From assembly GCA_002789955.1 (NCBI GenBank), contig PFUG01000116.1, positions 1-39,111 of the forward strand: a stretch of DNA of 39,111 bases. The letters run 5' to 3'. The stretch is from Deltaproteobacteria bacterium CG_4_9_14_3_um_filter_63_12. Lineage in GTDB: Bacteria > Myxococcota_A > Bradymonadia > UBA4248 > UM-FILTER-63-12. Position numbers and translations under genes: made by a program. The notes under the pieces were generated by a model that ran no database searches, was not told where the DNA came from, and saw only the letters and a program-made list of their open reading frames with translations. Shown here one piece after another: positions 8,803-17,367 of this stretch (within the stretch, counting starts at the first letter, position 1; every line of letters starts with the position of its first letter).

Positions 8803-9522
8803 TCAACTCGCAAAAGTTTTTTCGACCGCGTCGATGAGTTCTACACGCCGTCGATGGCGTCCGTCGTCACCTGGGTCGAAGGCAGTCGCCAAGAAGAGCT
8901 CGACGGCCTCGATGGCCTGGCCCTCCCCAACGACGCGGGAGCCGAGACAGATGACGTTGGCGTCGTTGTGTTCTCGGGTCATGCGCGCTTCGTAGGCGCT
9001 GTGGACCAGGGCCGCCCTGATTCCAGGGACCTTGTTCGCGGTGATGCACATCCCCGCGCCGGTGCCGCACACTAGGATCCCGTACTTGGCCTCACCCGTG
9101 ACGACGGCGGTGGCGACCTTGACCGCGTATTCTGGGTAGTCGCAGGGTTCGGGTTTGGCCGGGCCGAGATCCAGGAGCTTGCGCTCGCCCTTAGTGAGGT
9201 GACGGATGATCGCTGACTTGAGCGCGAAGCCGGCGTGATCGCTGGCGACCGCGACGAGGGCCTTGGTCTCGGCCTCGCAAGGACCAATCACGAGCTGACA
9301 GATGTACTGAATCAGGTCACCCACCGTCTGCACTCGGTCTGCGGCGTCATCGGGCACTTCGATCTTGAAGTGGTCCTCTAGCCGCATGACAAACTCGACC
9401 ACATCCAGGCTGTTCGCCCCCAGGTCGTTGACGAAATGCTGGTCAGGGGAGACTTGGCTGACATCAATCTCCAAGACATCTGCAATGGTTCGACAAATCT
9501 GGCTTTCGACGTGGGATGGCAT
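8803..9522 (-). CDS. Acyl carrier protein fused to ribose-5-phosphate isomerase B
   Basis: One uninterrupted 239-codon frame. Residues 1-77 are an acyl carrier protein with the phosphopantetheine site DLGANSLDVVEF (Ser38) and the usual helix pattern. Residues ~86-235 are RpiB: VASDHAGFALK, CDYPEYA, the catalytic Cys152 in ILVCGTGAGM and MTREHNDANVICLGSR with His185. RpiB interconverts ribose-5-P and ribulose-5-P; ribulose-5-P is the substrate of RibB encoded three genes downstream. The linker is only about 8 residues (GPCEAETK). No in-frame ATG with a Shine-Dalgarno precedes the RpiB part; a GTG codon in the linker has none. In many Deltaproteobacteria acpP, fabF and rpiB lie close together, so the fusion may have arisen by loss of intervening DNA. 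A sequencing frameshift at the junction cannot be fully excluded. Confidence 0.88.
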   Translation of the reverse strand: MPSHVESQICRTIADVLEIDVSQVSPDQHFVNDLGANSLDVVEFVMRLEDHFKIEVPDDAADRVQTVGDLIQYICQLVIGPCEAETKALVAVASDHAGFALKSAIIRHLTKGERKLLDLGPAKPEPCDYPEYAVKVATAVVTGEAKYGILVCGTGAGMCITANKVPGIRAALVHSAYEARMTREHNDANVICLGSRVVGEGQAIEAVELFLATAFDPGDDGRHRRRVELIDAVEKTFAS

Positions 9523-9615
9523 TCGGGGCCTCGGCTGGTCTCTTGCTGAACTCGCGACAAGTTCGTTTTGAACCGTCGGTCAGGTGGAAAATTGGTCGTC
9601 CGCTCAGAGATTCGT

Positions 9616-12243
9616 CTAGCGAACCTCGACCTCTCCATAGATCGTGTCGATGGCTTCGTCGAGCCGCGTGGCGTCATTTCCGCCGGCTTGAGCGAGGGTA
9701 GGTTTGCCTCCTCCCTTGCCGCCGACGACGGCAGCGCAGGCGTTGACTAGGTCTCCCGCTTTCAGGTTGGGGCACAGCGATTTGGCAACGACACAGATGA
9801 GAGCCGGCTTTTCGTCGATGATCGCGCCGAGCAACCCAACCGCTTCGCCCATTCGATCCCGCAACAGGTCGGCATAGGTGAGCAGCTCTTTGCGGTCCCG
9901 AATCTCGACCTTCGACGCGTAGACCATCGTGTCGCCGACCTTTCGCCCTCGCGTGAGGATGCGGTCGACCTCGTTGGCAGCGATGCGCCCGAGCAAACCC
10001 TGCAAGTGCGCCTCGAGCTCGGCGCGCTCGCTGTGCAAGCGCTCGAGCTTCGGGAGGATGAGGTCGGGACGGTCGACCTTGGCGGCCTTGCCGATGCTCG
10101 AGAGCAAGACGCGGTCCTCGCCGGCGGCCTGCAAGGCGGCGACGTTCGTGATGCCTTCGATACGACGAGTGCCCGCCGCGATCGAGGTCTCCTGCGTGAT
10201 GCGGAAGTAGAGGATGTCACGGGTGGTGTCGACGTGAATGCCGCCGCAGAGCTCCATGCTGATGCCAGGGACCTCGACGACGCGCACTCGGTCGCCGTAC
10301 TTCTCGCCGAAGATCGCGGTGGCGCCCCACTCCTCGGCGCTTTCACGGCTCACGTCGGCGTGCTTGACCACAGGGTTACCCGCCCGGATGGCGGCGTTGA
10401 CCCTGGCCTCGACGGCGTCGACTTGTTCCGCGGTTAGAGGCTTGGGGTAGGTGAAGTCGAAGCGGAGCTTGTCGGGACGCACCAAGCTTCCGGCTTGGTG
10501 AATCTCGGTCGAGACGATGTCTCGCAGCGCCGCTTGCAGGAGGTGGGTCGCGGTGTGGTTGCAGGCCGTCAGCCGACGGCGCTCGCGATCGACGGTGGCG
10601 ATGACGTCCTTGGACATGCTGACTTCGGTGACGAAGCCGTCGTCGAGGCGCGCCAGGTGCAGAATGCCAGCGGCGACGCGCTGGGTGTCCAAGACCGTGA
10701 AGACCAAGGACTTGTCCTCAGCCTCGATCTTGCCCATGTCTCCGACTTGCCCGCCGCCTTCTGGGTAGAAGGGGGTCATGTCGAGGAGAATCTCGTAGAG
10801 ATCACCGCGGGCCCGGTAACGGACGACGCGGCTGGCGGTCTCGTCACGGGTGTAACCGAGGAAGGTGTCCGAGGTGGCCTTCTTGACGACGAGCCACGGC
10901 CCGGTTTCGGCCTGGGCGTAAAAGCGGTTGGCCTCCGAGGAGCGGGCTCGCTGTTCTTCGAGGGCCTCGTTGAAGCCGACGAGATCGACCGCGAGGCCAC
11001 GCTCTTCGGCCATGATCTGGGTCAGGTCGAGCGGGAAGCCGAAGGTGTCGTAGAGTGCGAACGCATCTCTCCCACTGATGGCGCCGTCGGCTTTGGCAGC
11101 GACGTCTTCGAAGCGCGCGATGCCGCGGTCGATGGTGTTGAAGAAGCGCTCCTCTTCGATGCGCAGGACCTCCTGTGTTTGAGAGGCTACGGCGACGATT
11201 TCGGGATAGGCTTCACCGAAGTCGCGGACGACGGCCTGGGAGATCTCGTGGAGGAACGGCCCGTCGAACCCCAAGCCACGGCCGAAGCGGACGGCGCGTC
11301 GCAGGATTCTTCGCAAGACATAGCCGCGCCCTTCGTTGGAGAAAGGCTGGCCCTCGCTGACCGCAAAGGTCAGCGTGCGCACGTGGTCGGCGATGACCCG
11401 GAAGGCGTTGATGTCCTCACGGTCCAGGATCTCTTTCTGACTGAGGTTGAGGCCGAGCATCTGAGCGGTCTTTTCGAGGATGCCAGTGAAGAGGGCGGTC
11501 TCGTAGACGGTGGCGACGCCAACCACGACGGCGGCGGCGCGCTCTAGCCCCATTCCGGTGTCGACCGACTTCATGGGAAGTGGCTCGAGGGCTCCGGACT
11601 CGTCCCGATCGAACTCCATGAAGACGTGGTTCCAGAGCTCGACGTAGCGTTCGCCGTCGTAGTTGGGAGCAAAGCTCGAGGGGAGCTCGGGGCGAGTGTC
11701 GTAGTGGATTTCCGTACAAGGCCCACAAGGCCCGACAGGCCCCATGCTCCAGAAGTTTTCTTCGTCGCCCGTGGCCAAGTCGCCGAGGCGCATCATGCGG
11801 GACTCGGGCACTCCGACCTTGTTACGCCAGATGTCCCAGGATTCGTCGTCGTTGGTCTGCACCGTGACGTAGAGGCGCTCGGCCGCAAGCTCCATGACCT
11901 CGGTGAGGAACTCCCAGCCCCAGACGATGGAGTCTTCCTTGTAGTAGTCGCCGAAAGACCAGTTTCCGAGCATCTCGAAGAACGTGAGGTGTCGCCCGTC
12001 CTTGCCGACCTCGTCGAGATCGTTGTGCTTGCCACCGGCCCGGATGCACTTCTGCGAGCTCGCCGCGCGCTTGTAGTCGCGCTCCTCGTTGCCGAGGAAG
12101 ACGTCCTTGAATTGGTTCATCCCGGCGTTGGCGAAGAGCAAGGTGGGGTCGCTCTTAGGGACGACCGCCGAGCTGTCGACGACGGTGTGACCGCGCTCAG
12201 CGAAGAAAGCGAGAAAACGACTGCGAAGGACCTGAGCGTCCAT
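9616..12243 (-). CDS. alaS: Alanyl-tRNA synthetase
   Basis: 875 residues, full length. Domains in order: class II aminoacylation core (FLAFFAERGHTVVDSSAVVP, LLFANAGMNQFKDVFLG, GKHNDLDEVGKDGRHLTFFEMLGNWSFGDYYK), tRNA-recognition region, editing domain with the zinc/hydrolysis motif CNHTATHLLQAAL and CGGIHVDT, then the C-Ala/DHHA1 tail with the Gly-rich GGKGGGKPTLAQAGG. ATG at 12243 has GGAGG 6 nt upstream; a longer frame to 12378 is not supported. It precedes the ACP-RpiB gene by 93 nt on the same strand and may be the first gene of the long minus-strand run. Confidence 0.98.
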   Translation of the reverse strand: MDAQVLRSRFLAFFAERGHTVVDSSAVVPKSDPTLLFANAGMNQFKDVFLGNEERDYKRAASSQKCIRAGGKHNDLDEVGKDGRHLTFFEMLGNWSFGDYYKEDSIVWGWEFLTEVMELAAERLYVTVQTNDDESWDIWRNKVGVPESRMMRLGDLATGDEENFWSMGPVGPCGPCTEIHYDTRPELPSSFAPNYDGERYVELWNHVFMEFDRDESGALEPLPMKSVDTGMGLERAAAVVVGVATVYETALFTGILEKTAQMLGLNLSQKEILDREDINAFRVIADHVRTLTFAVSEGQPFSNEGRGYVLRRILRRAVRFGRGLGFDGPFLHEISQAVVRDFGEAYPEIVAVASQTQEVLRIEEERFFNTIDRGIARFEDVAAKADGAISGRDAFALYDTFGFPLDLTQIMAEERGLAVDLVGFNEALEEQRARSSEANRFYAQAETGPWLVVKKATSDTFLGYTRDETASRVVRYRARGDLYEILLDMTPFYPEGGGQVGDMGKIEAEDKSLVFTVLDTQRVAAGILHLARLDDGFVTEVSMSKDVIATVDRERRRLTACNHTATHLLQAALRDIVSTEIHQAGSLVRPDKLRFDFTYPKPLTAEQVDAVEARVNAAIRAGNPVVKHADVSRESAEEWGATAIFGEKYGDRVRVVEVPGISMELCGGIHVDTTRDILYFRITQETSIAAGTRRIEGITNVAALQAAGEDRVLLSSIGKAAKVDRPDLILPKLERLHSERAELEAHLQGLLGRIAANEVDRILTRGRKVGDTMVYASKVEIRDRKELLTYADLLRDRMGEAVGLLGAIIDEKPALICVVAKSLCPNLKAGDLVNACAAVVGGKGGGKPTLAQAGGNDATRLDEAIDTIYGEVEVR

Positions 12244-12362
12244 CGACGCCTCCGAGATGTGGTGTTCGGTCAAAGGCGAGGCCTCGAGCGCACTTTGAGG
12301 CCGACTGTTCATACGAGGGGGAGAGATGCGAGGCTCGCTGAAATCAAGGCCTCGACGGGATT

Positions 12363-12406
12363 GGACCCTGTAGCACACAGGTCCAGAGAATTCAACGACA
12401 GGGTCC
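12363..12406 (-). promoter_or_regulatory. Candidate alaS promoter inside an inverted repeat
   Basis: Reading the minus strand, TTGAAT (12395-12390) is followed after 17 nt by TACAGG (12372-12367), preceded by TGC as in extended -10 promoters. The arms GGACCCTG (12363-12370) and CAGGGTCC (12399-12406) form an 8-bp inverted repeat that encloses these elements. E. coli AlaRS is known to repress its own gene at a palindrome around the promoter, so an autoregulatory operator is conceivable here. The -10 match is weak. Confidence 0.35.
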
Positions 12407-12541
12407 AGCTGACGTGATTACTCCGAAGAGTGGGCAGGAGTTTGCCCATGGGAATCAATTTTTTCCACCGATGTTGCACAACGGGCACTCAGAGGTTTGC
12501 CGGTCAGGAAAGCCGTAGGGCTCGCACAGAGAGCGTAGAAC
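12407..12541. other. Upstream region of the HD-GYP gene
   Basis: Part of the 298-nt divergent gap between alaS and the HD-GYP regulator. It contains an ATTTTTT run near 12460 but no plus-strand promoter that I can call with confidence. Confidence 0.4.
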
Positions 12542-13774
12542 ATGGAACCGTTGCCCAACTCAGAAGTCATGGTGAGCTCCGAGCTCGATGTGCTCTTCGT
12601 CGATGACGAGGCGCTGCTGCTCAGAGCGCTAAAACGTGCCCTAGAAGACAGCCCCTATCGGGTCGAGACGGCTTCGTCTGCGCGGGAGGGGTTGCTGAGG
12701 CTGCAGGAAAAGCCGTTCGACATCATCGTCTCGGACTACCGCATGCCTGGGGTCGATGGGGTCGAGTTCTTGAGCCAAACCCTTGTCTTCCAGCCGAAAG
12801 CCAATCGCGTGTTGATGACCGCATTTGCTGACCTGAAAGCGACGCTGCGGGCCATCAACGACGCCCACGTCGTTCATTTGCTGCACAAGCCCGTGACCTC
12901 CGAGCATCTCCTCTCGGTGCTCAACAGTTTGCGGCAGCACGTTCTGCTGCAGCGCAAGAACGAGCTGCTCGAGGCGCGTGTGCGCTCGCAGAACATCGAA
13001 CTGAAGCAGATGAATCACTACCTCGATGCCCTGGTCCGCGAGCGAACTGGAGCGCTGCTGGACGGACTTCTCGCGGCGCTCGAGTACCGCGACAGCGAGA
13101 CCCAGTGGCACTCGCGCCGAGTGGCCCTCTACACGACAACCATGGCTCGGATGGTGGGCGTCGAGGACGAGTCACTCGCCCAGATTTCGCGCGGCGCCCT
13201 GCTGCACGACATCGGTAAGATCGGGATTCCCGACGCCATCATGCTCAAACCTGGGAAGCTCACGGAGGAGGACTGGGAAATCATGCGGACCCACCCCAAG
13301 CTCGGGTACGGTCTGCTCAGCGGCATCGACTTCCTCAATGAGGGCAAGCGCATCGTGCTCGAGCACCACGAGCGTTTCGACGGCGCCGGCTACCCCAATC
13401 GCCTCAAAGGCGAAGACATATTTCTTGGAGCTCGCCTCTTCTCGATTGCGGACACCTTTGACGCCATGACGAGCGACCGACCGTACCGCAAAGCCCTCCC
13501 TTACGAGGTGGCCTACGAGGAGGTGTGCAAGCACTCAGGGAGTCAGTTCGATCCTGTCCTCGTCGAGGTCTTCAAGGCGATCCCGCGCGAGAGTTGGTGT
13601 GCAGCGGTCGCGGTTGGACAAAGTCGCGACACGGGCTCCGAGCTCACGCCGGAGACCATCGAAGCCTGGGACAAGAGCACGTTCGCTCGCACAGTGGGTA
13701 CGGTAGACGACGGCAACATCTGGTTCGACAAGGCGTTGCTCAAGCCCGGACACGCTCACGCGCACCCCATGTGA
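12542..13774 (+). CDS. Response regulator with HD-GYP (c-di-GMP phosphodiesterase) output
   Basis: An N-terminal receiver domain (about 14-130) has DVLFVDDEALLL and the acceptor Asp65 in IIVSDYRMPGVDG. A coiled coil follows (about 135-170, with LLQRKNELLEARV). The HD-GYP domain (about 175-345) is intact: HSRRVALYT, LLHDIGKIGIPD, and HHERFDGAGYPNRLKGEDI near residue 275, with ARLFSIADTFDAMTSDRPYR. The complete HHExxDGxGYP signature predicts hydrolysis of c-di-GMP under phosphorylation control. The C-terminal ~60 residues carry no recognised domain and end in an HAHAHPM tail. No cognate histidine kinase is adjacent. Confidence 0.95.
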   Translation: MEPLPNSEVMVSSELDVLFVDDEALLLRALKRALEDSPYRVETASSAREGLLRLQEKPFDIIVSDYRMPGVDGVEFLSQTLVFQPKANRVLMTAFADLKATLRAINDAHVVHLLHKPVTSEHLLSVLNSLRQHVLLQRKNELLEARVRSQNIELKQMNHYLDALVRERTGALLDGLLAALEYRDSETQWHSRRVALYTTTMARMVGVEDESLAQISRGALLHDIGKIGIPDAIMLKPGKLTEEDWEIMRTHPKLGYGLLSGIDFLNEGKRIVLEHHERFDGAGYPNRLKGEDIFLGARLFSIADTFDAMTSDRPYRKALPYEVAYEEVCKHSGSQFDPVLVEVFKAIPRESWCAAVAVGQSRDTGSELTPETIEAWDKSTFARTVGTVDDGNIWFDKALLKPGHAHAHPM

Positions 13775-14022
13775 CGGTGAGCGCGCATTGCCGAGCGGAC
13801 GACCGATGTCCTCTCCGCAACTCGTCGGAAGGTCCGAAAAGCGGTCGTGGGCAAGCGTGGCAATACCTCCAAATCGAGCCCTATTTCCCTTGTGCAGAGC
13901 AGCGTGGATTGGGCGCCGCTTGATTTCTTGATGGGCCGGCGCAAAGTTGAGGGCACTGCTGACATGAAACCGCGACATCGAAGAAAGACTTCGAGTCGGG
14001 CGTGAACTCCCTGGGGTGCTCC

Positions 14023-14790
14023 ATGGTCTCGCTCTCCACCGCCAAGACCGCAGCGATTCTCCTGATCGGAGACGAGCTTCTGAGCGCCAAGGTGCAAGAC
14101 CAGAACGGGGCTCTGCTGATCGTCGCCCTCAGGCAAATGGGCGTAGAGCTCACCGAGATCGTCGTGCTGCCCGACCGCGTGGACAGAATCGTCGAGGCGG
14201 TGCAGCGAGTGACCTCGCGCAACGATTGCGTTTTTTCCAGCGGTGGCATCGGCCCGACCCATGACGACAAGACCATGCTGGCGATGGGGCAGGCGTTCGG
14301 CGAAACGTTGGAGCGTCGGGCCGAGCTGGTCGACATCATCAACACCTACCACCACGACGGCGGAAGCGCCGGTTGGATGAAGATGGCCGAGGTGCCGACG
14401 AGCTGCGAGCTGCTCTATCACGAAGGAACCCGCTGGCCCTGCTTCAAGGTGCACAACGTCTTCGTCCTGCCGGGCATCCCCCAGATCTTCGGGCGCCAGT
14501 TCGAGTTCCTGAAGGGGCACCTGGAGTGTCTTTCCCCCTTCGTCGTGCGCACGCTCTACCACCGCCGCCACGAAGGGGTCGTGGCCCCGATCCTCAGCGC
14601 AGCGGACGAGAAGTTTGCCGCAGTTTCCTTCGGCTCTTACCCCGTTTGGGGGCGCGACGACTACGAGGTGCGGATCACCATCGAGTCTCGTGACCCTGCA
14701 GCGGTTGACGCGGCGACGCAGTGGTTGCTCGAGCACTTCGAGCACGATGACGTGTTCGAGGCTCGAGCGGGTTCAGCGCAGCCCTCGTAG
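14023..14790 (+). CDS. CinA-type molybdopterin-binding-domain protein
   Basis: 255 residues of the COG1058 type: the stand-alone N-terminal domain of CinA, related to MoaB/MogA folds and to FAD-pyrophosphatase domains. Motifs are AAILLIGDELLSAKVQDQN near the start, SSGGIGPTHDDKTMLAMG and VFVLPGIPQIFGRQFE. The C-terminal amidase half of full CinA is absent. Family members act in nucleotide repair or FAD/NMN metabolism; the substrate cannot be told from sequence. ATG at 14023 follows a GGGG-containing stretch; a GTG at 14002 is an alternative start. Its 3' end overlaps the convergent hydrolase gene by 18 nt. Confidence 0.85.
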   Translation: MVSLSTAKTAAILLIGDELLSAKVQDQNGALLIVALRQMGVELTEIVVLPDRVDRIVEAVQRVTSRNDCVFSSGGIGPTHDDKTMLAMGQAFGETLERRAELVDIINTYHHDGGSAGWMKMAEVPTSCELLYHEGTRWPCFKVHNVFVLPGIPQIFGRQFEFLKGHLECLSPFVVRTLYHRRHEGVVAPILSAADEKFAAVSFGSYPVWGRDDYEVRITIESRDPAAVDAATQWLLEHFEHDDVFEARAGSAQPS

Positions 14791-15408
14791 GAAAGGATTT
14801 TGGCGCAGCTCGGTCCCAATGCTGGTCGGGGACCCGTGTCCACTGTAGACCCTGACGTCTTGGGGGAGCTTCGCGACGATGGCCAAAGACTCCATAATCT
14901 GGTCGAAGTCGCCGCCCGGCAGGTCGGTGCGACCGATCGAGCCGGCGAAGAGCAGGTCTCCGGAGAAGAGGGTCTTTTGTTTCTCCTCGTAGAAGGCGAT
15001 GTGCCCTGGCGTGTGCCCGGGCGTGTGGATGGCTCGCAACACGAGCTCACCGATCTCGAAGATCTGGCCTTGTGCGATCTCGAGATCGACCGGTGGCAGG
15101 GTGTCGATGTGCATCCCGAACATCATCCCTTGAATGGGAGCTCCCTGGTAGAGGCTCTGTTCACCGGGGTGCAGGGCGATGGGGGCCTTTGGCCAGCGTC
15201 GCTTGTTCTCAGCCAACCCGTTGACATGGTCCACGTGGGCATGGGTCTGGAGGAGGTAGACGACCTCGAGCTGGTTTGCCTCGATGAGCCTGGCGAGCCA
15301 GTCCGCGCCCCCGCCGGAATCGATGATGGCGGCTTTCGACGACTCTCTGCAGGCGATCAGATAGGTGTTCAGGGCGAAAGGACCCACCGGCTTGGATTCC
15401 AGCAGCAT
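14773..15408 (-). CDS. MBL-fold hydrolase, hydroxyacylglutathione hydrolase-like
   Basis: 211 residues with the full metallo-beta-lactamase metal-binding set: THAHVDHVNG, HTPGHTPGHIAF, LFSGDLLFAGSIGRTDLPGG and YSGHGSPTSIGTELRQNPFL. This arrangement is that of the glyoxalase II/YcbL group, which hydrolyse thioesters such as S-lactoylglutathione; the exact substrate is unknown. ATG at 15408 has GGAAG 5 nt upstream; the longer frame to 15489 is not supported. Soluble, no signal peptide. Convergent with the CinA-type gene and divergent from the kinase gene (223-nt shared upstream region). Confidence 0.92.
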   Translation of the reverse strand: MLLESKPVGPFALNTYLIACRESSKAAIIDSGGGADWLARLIEANQLEVVYLLQTHAHVDHVNGLAENKRRWPKAPIALHPGEQSLYQGAPIQGMMFGMHIDTLPPVDLEIAQGQIFEIGELVLRAIHTPGHTPGHIAFYEEKQKTLFSGDLLFAGSIGRTDLPGGDFDQIMESLAIVAKLPQDVRVYSGHGSPTSIGTELRQNPFLRGLR

Positions 15409-15631
15409 GACTTCCAGATGAGAATGAAAGGGATGGCGTGATGTGGGCCTCCAATATGGAGCCCAGCACTTCGCCGCGGACGCTAGCACGAAGGCACCTA
15501 ACGGACTACACTTACCCTCCTGTCATCGACAGTGATTCAAGAGAAATCCAGACCCTCAGGTGTCGTTTTGTTGGTCCCTCGATGGCCTCGTAAGGCGCAT
15601 CGAAGGCCGAGCCAAAACAAGGGTGAGACTG

Positions 15632-17065
15632 ATGGCTTCCATTGAGGCGTCTCAACAACCGGCGCAACGTTATGAGCTCGTCACCACCCTTGGCAAAGGG
15701 GGGATGGCCGAGGTCTTTCTGGGCTGGATGAACTCGGTGGGTGGGCTCCGACGCAAAGTCGCCATCAAGCGCATTCTCCCCGATTTGGCCAAGAAGCAGA
15801 GCCGCCTCTTCGAGCAGATGTTCGTCGACGAAGCCCGGCTGGCGTTTCAGCTCGAGCACGACAACATTGTTCGCGTCTACGACGTCGGTCAGAGCGCCAA
15901 CACCTTCTTCATCGTCATGGAATACGTCGAGGGCATGGACCTCAAACGTATCTTCGAAAGGTTGGTCGAGTCGCGCCGCCCGATGCCCTTGGGCGTCTGT
16001 CTCTATCTCGGCGTGCAGGTGGCTGCTGGGCTCTCCTACGCCCACAACCTCACCGACGACGAAGGACAAGCCATGGGGCTTATCCACAATGACATCTCTC
16101 CGCCCAACATCCTGGTCGGGCGACACGGCGAGGTAAAGATCGCCGACTTCGGACTCTCGGATGCGACCTCTCACGATGTCGTCACCCCAGAAGGGATGGT
16201 CAAAGGCAAGTTCGCCTACATCTCCCCTGAGAGCACCCGCGACCCCAGCCTGGTCAGCAGCAAGAGCGACATCTTCTCGGTCGGCATCGTCCTGTGGGAG
16301 CTGTTGACCGCCCAGCGCCTGTTCCAGAAGGCCACCGATCTGGAGACCTTCCAGGCCGTCCGAAACGTGGTCGTCCCCGACATCCGCAAGATTCGCCCCG
16401 ACGTCCCCCAAGAACTCGCCGACGTCATCAACCGTGCGCTCGCTGGCGATCCCAAGCGCCGCTACAACGACGCGGCCGAGCTCGCGCGCGACCTCTACAA
16501 GACCAGCTACTCCCAGAACATCCAGCTCGACCGCTTCGGTCTCATCGACCTGGTCAACCAGCTGGCTGGGGGCTCTTGGACCAAGTTCCCAGCAGCCGCA
16601 GGTTCTAACCAGTCGATGCTGCTCACGTTGCAGTCCGAGATGGAAGGCATGCTCCCGCCTGGTGTGGCAGCGCACCTCAAGACCTTCGTCACCAACATCT
16701 CCGTCGCGCAAGACGTCAACGAGTCGTCCGAAGTTCAGGAAGACTGGCTGCAAGACGTCTTCGAAGACGTCGGATTCGATGACGAGGACCTGGGCCCCGT
16801 CGAGGCTGAAGCGCCTCCGGTCGAAGAGGCTGCGGCCCCACCCTCCCCCGCGCCCGCGCCGCCCCCGCGAGACCCCACTCCCGCGCCGCAGCAGGTGCAG
16901 AGAAGCGCACCCGCGCTGCCCGCCACTTCATCGAACACCGAGGCGGTCATCGCGGCGATGCAGGCCGAGATGAAGAGCCAGCGAACGACCTTCATCGTCT
17001 ACGGAGCGATCGCCGGATTGCTGTTGGGGCTTGGGTTTGGCTTTGCCATCGGGATGCTCCTCTAG
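15632..17065 (+). CDS. Tail-anchored Ser/Thr protein kinase with HND catalytic loop
   Basis: 477 residues. The kinase domain (about 15-285) has a glycine loop LGKGGMAEVFLG, the VAIKRI lysine, the catalytic loop HNDISPPNILV near 151, ADFGLSD near 172 and GKFAYISPES. The usual HRD is HND, so the Arg that contacts the activation-loop phosphate is missing (a non-RD kinase); Asp, Asn and DFG are all kept, so activity is expected. After the kinase comes a region of unknown function, an acidic stretch (EDVGFDDEDLG), a Pro/Ala-rich linker (about 390-430) and a C-terminal transmembrane helix (about 453-477, rich in Gly/Leu). This suggests a cytoplasmic kinase anchored by its tail. ATG at 15632 has GGGTGAG upstream. 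The stop codon is the first three bases of a palindromic element. Confidence 0.94.
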   Translation: MASIEASQQPAQRYELVTTLGKGGMAEVFLGWMNSVGGLRRKVAIKRILPDLAKKQSRLFEQMFVDEARLAFQLEHDNIVRVYDVGQSANTFFIVMEYVEGMDLKRIFERLVESRRPMPLGVCLYLGVQVAAGLSYAHNLTDDEGQAMGLIHNDISPPNILVGRHGEVKIADFGLSDATSHDVVTPEGMVKGKFAYISPESTRDPSLVSSKSDIFSVGIVLWELLTAQRLFQKATDLETFQAVRNVVVPDIRKIRPDVPQELADVINRALAGDPKRRYNDAAELARDLYKTSYSQNIQLDRFGLIDLVNQLAGGSWTKFPAAAGSNQSMLLTLQSEMEGMLPPGVAAHLKTFVTNISVAQDVNESSEVQEDWLQDVFEDVGFDDEDLGPVEAEAPPVEEAAAPPSPAPAPPPRDPTPAPQQVQRSAPALPATSSNTEAVIAAMQAEMKSQRTTFIVYGAIAGLLLGLGFGFAIGMLL

Positions 17066-17185
17066 CGCGTCCGGAAATACGCCATCTGCTTCGTCGGCTC
17101 CCTCGCTCTCTCCTCGGCGTACCGGAGTACGCCTGCGTCGTTCGCTCGTCGCCTCCTTGCATTTGGCGCATTTCCGAACGCGCTA
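17063..17185. repeat. 123-bp imperfect palindromic intergenic element
   Basis: The outer 27-nt arms (17063-17089 and 17159-17185) match as inverted repeats at 23 of 27 positions, starting TAGCGCGT and ending ACGCGCTA. A perfect inner palindrome GGCGTACCGGAGTACGCC (17116-17133) sits at the exact centre. The stretches between are not complementary. The symmetry suggests a REP- or MITE-like non-coding element. The first TAG is the stop codon of the kinase gene. Confidence 0.75.
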
Positions 17186-17367
17186 GGGGCGTCGGTTTGG
17201 TCGTCGCTTGGCTTACGTGTCACGCAACCCTTCGTCTACACTGGCTCCGCGGAACTTCTCACCCGGCGCCTCAGAATTGGCGATAGTTTACAGAGACAAG
17301 TGTTCTCGCTCAGCGGCTGGCCACTCGGACTTGAGATGCCTAGCGCTGTATGGCCCGGCAAAAGAAA
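17186..17367. other. Rest of the intergenic region between the kinase and glmS
   Basis: Between the palindromic element and the glmS stop codon I see no gene, no clear promoter and no clear terminator. Confidence 0.5.

Noticed and set aside
7329..8837. 502-codon plus-strand open frame
   Set aside because: Antisense to ribE and ribD.
9523..9615. Possible FMN riboswitch before the riboflavin genes
   Set aside because: The 93-nt gap is too short for an RFN element and shows none of its conserved blocks.
10495..11547. 350-codon plus-strand open frame
   Set aside because: Antisense to alaS.
13756..14745. 329-codon minus-strand open frame
   Set aside because: Antisense to the CinA-type gene, which has clear motifs.
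15512..16753. 413-codon minus-strand open frame
   Set aside because: Antisense to the Ser/Thr kinase.
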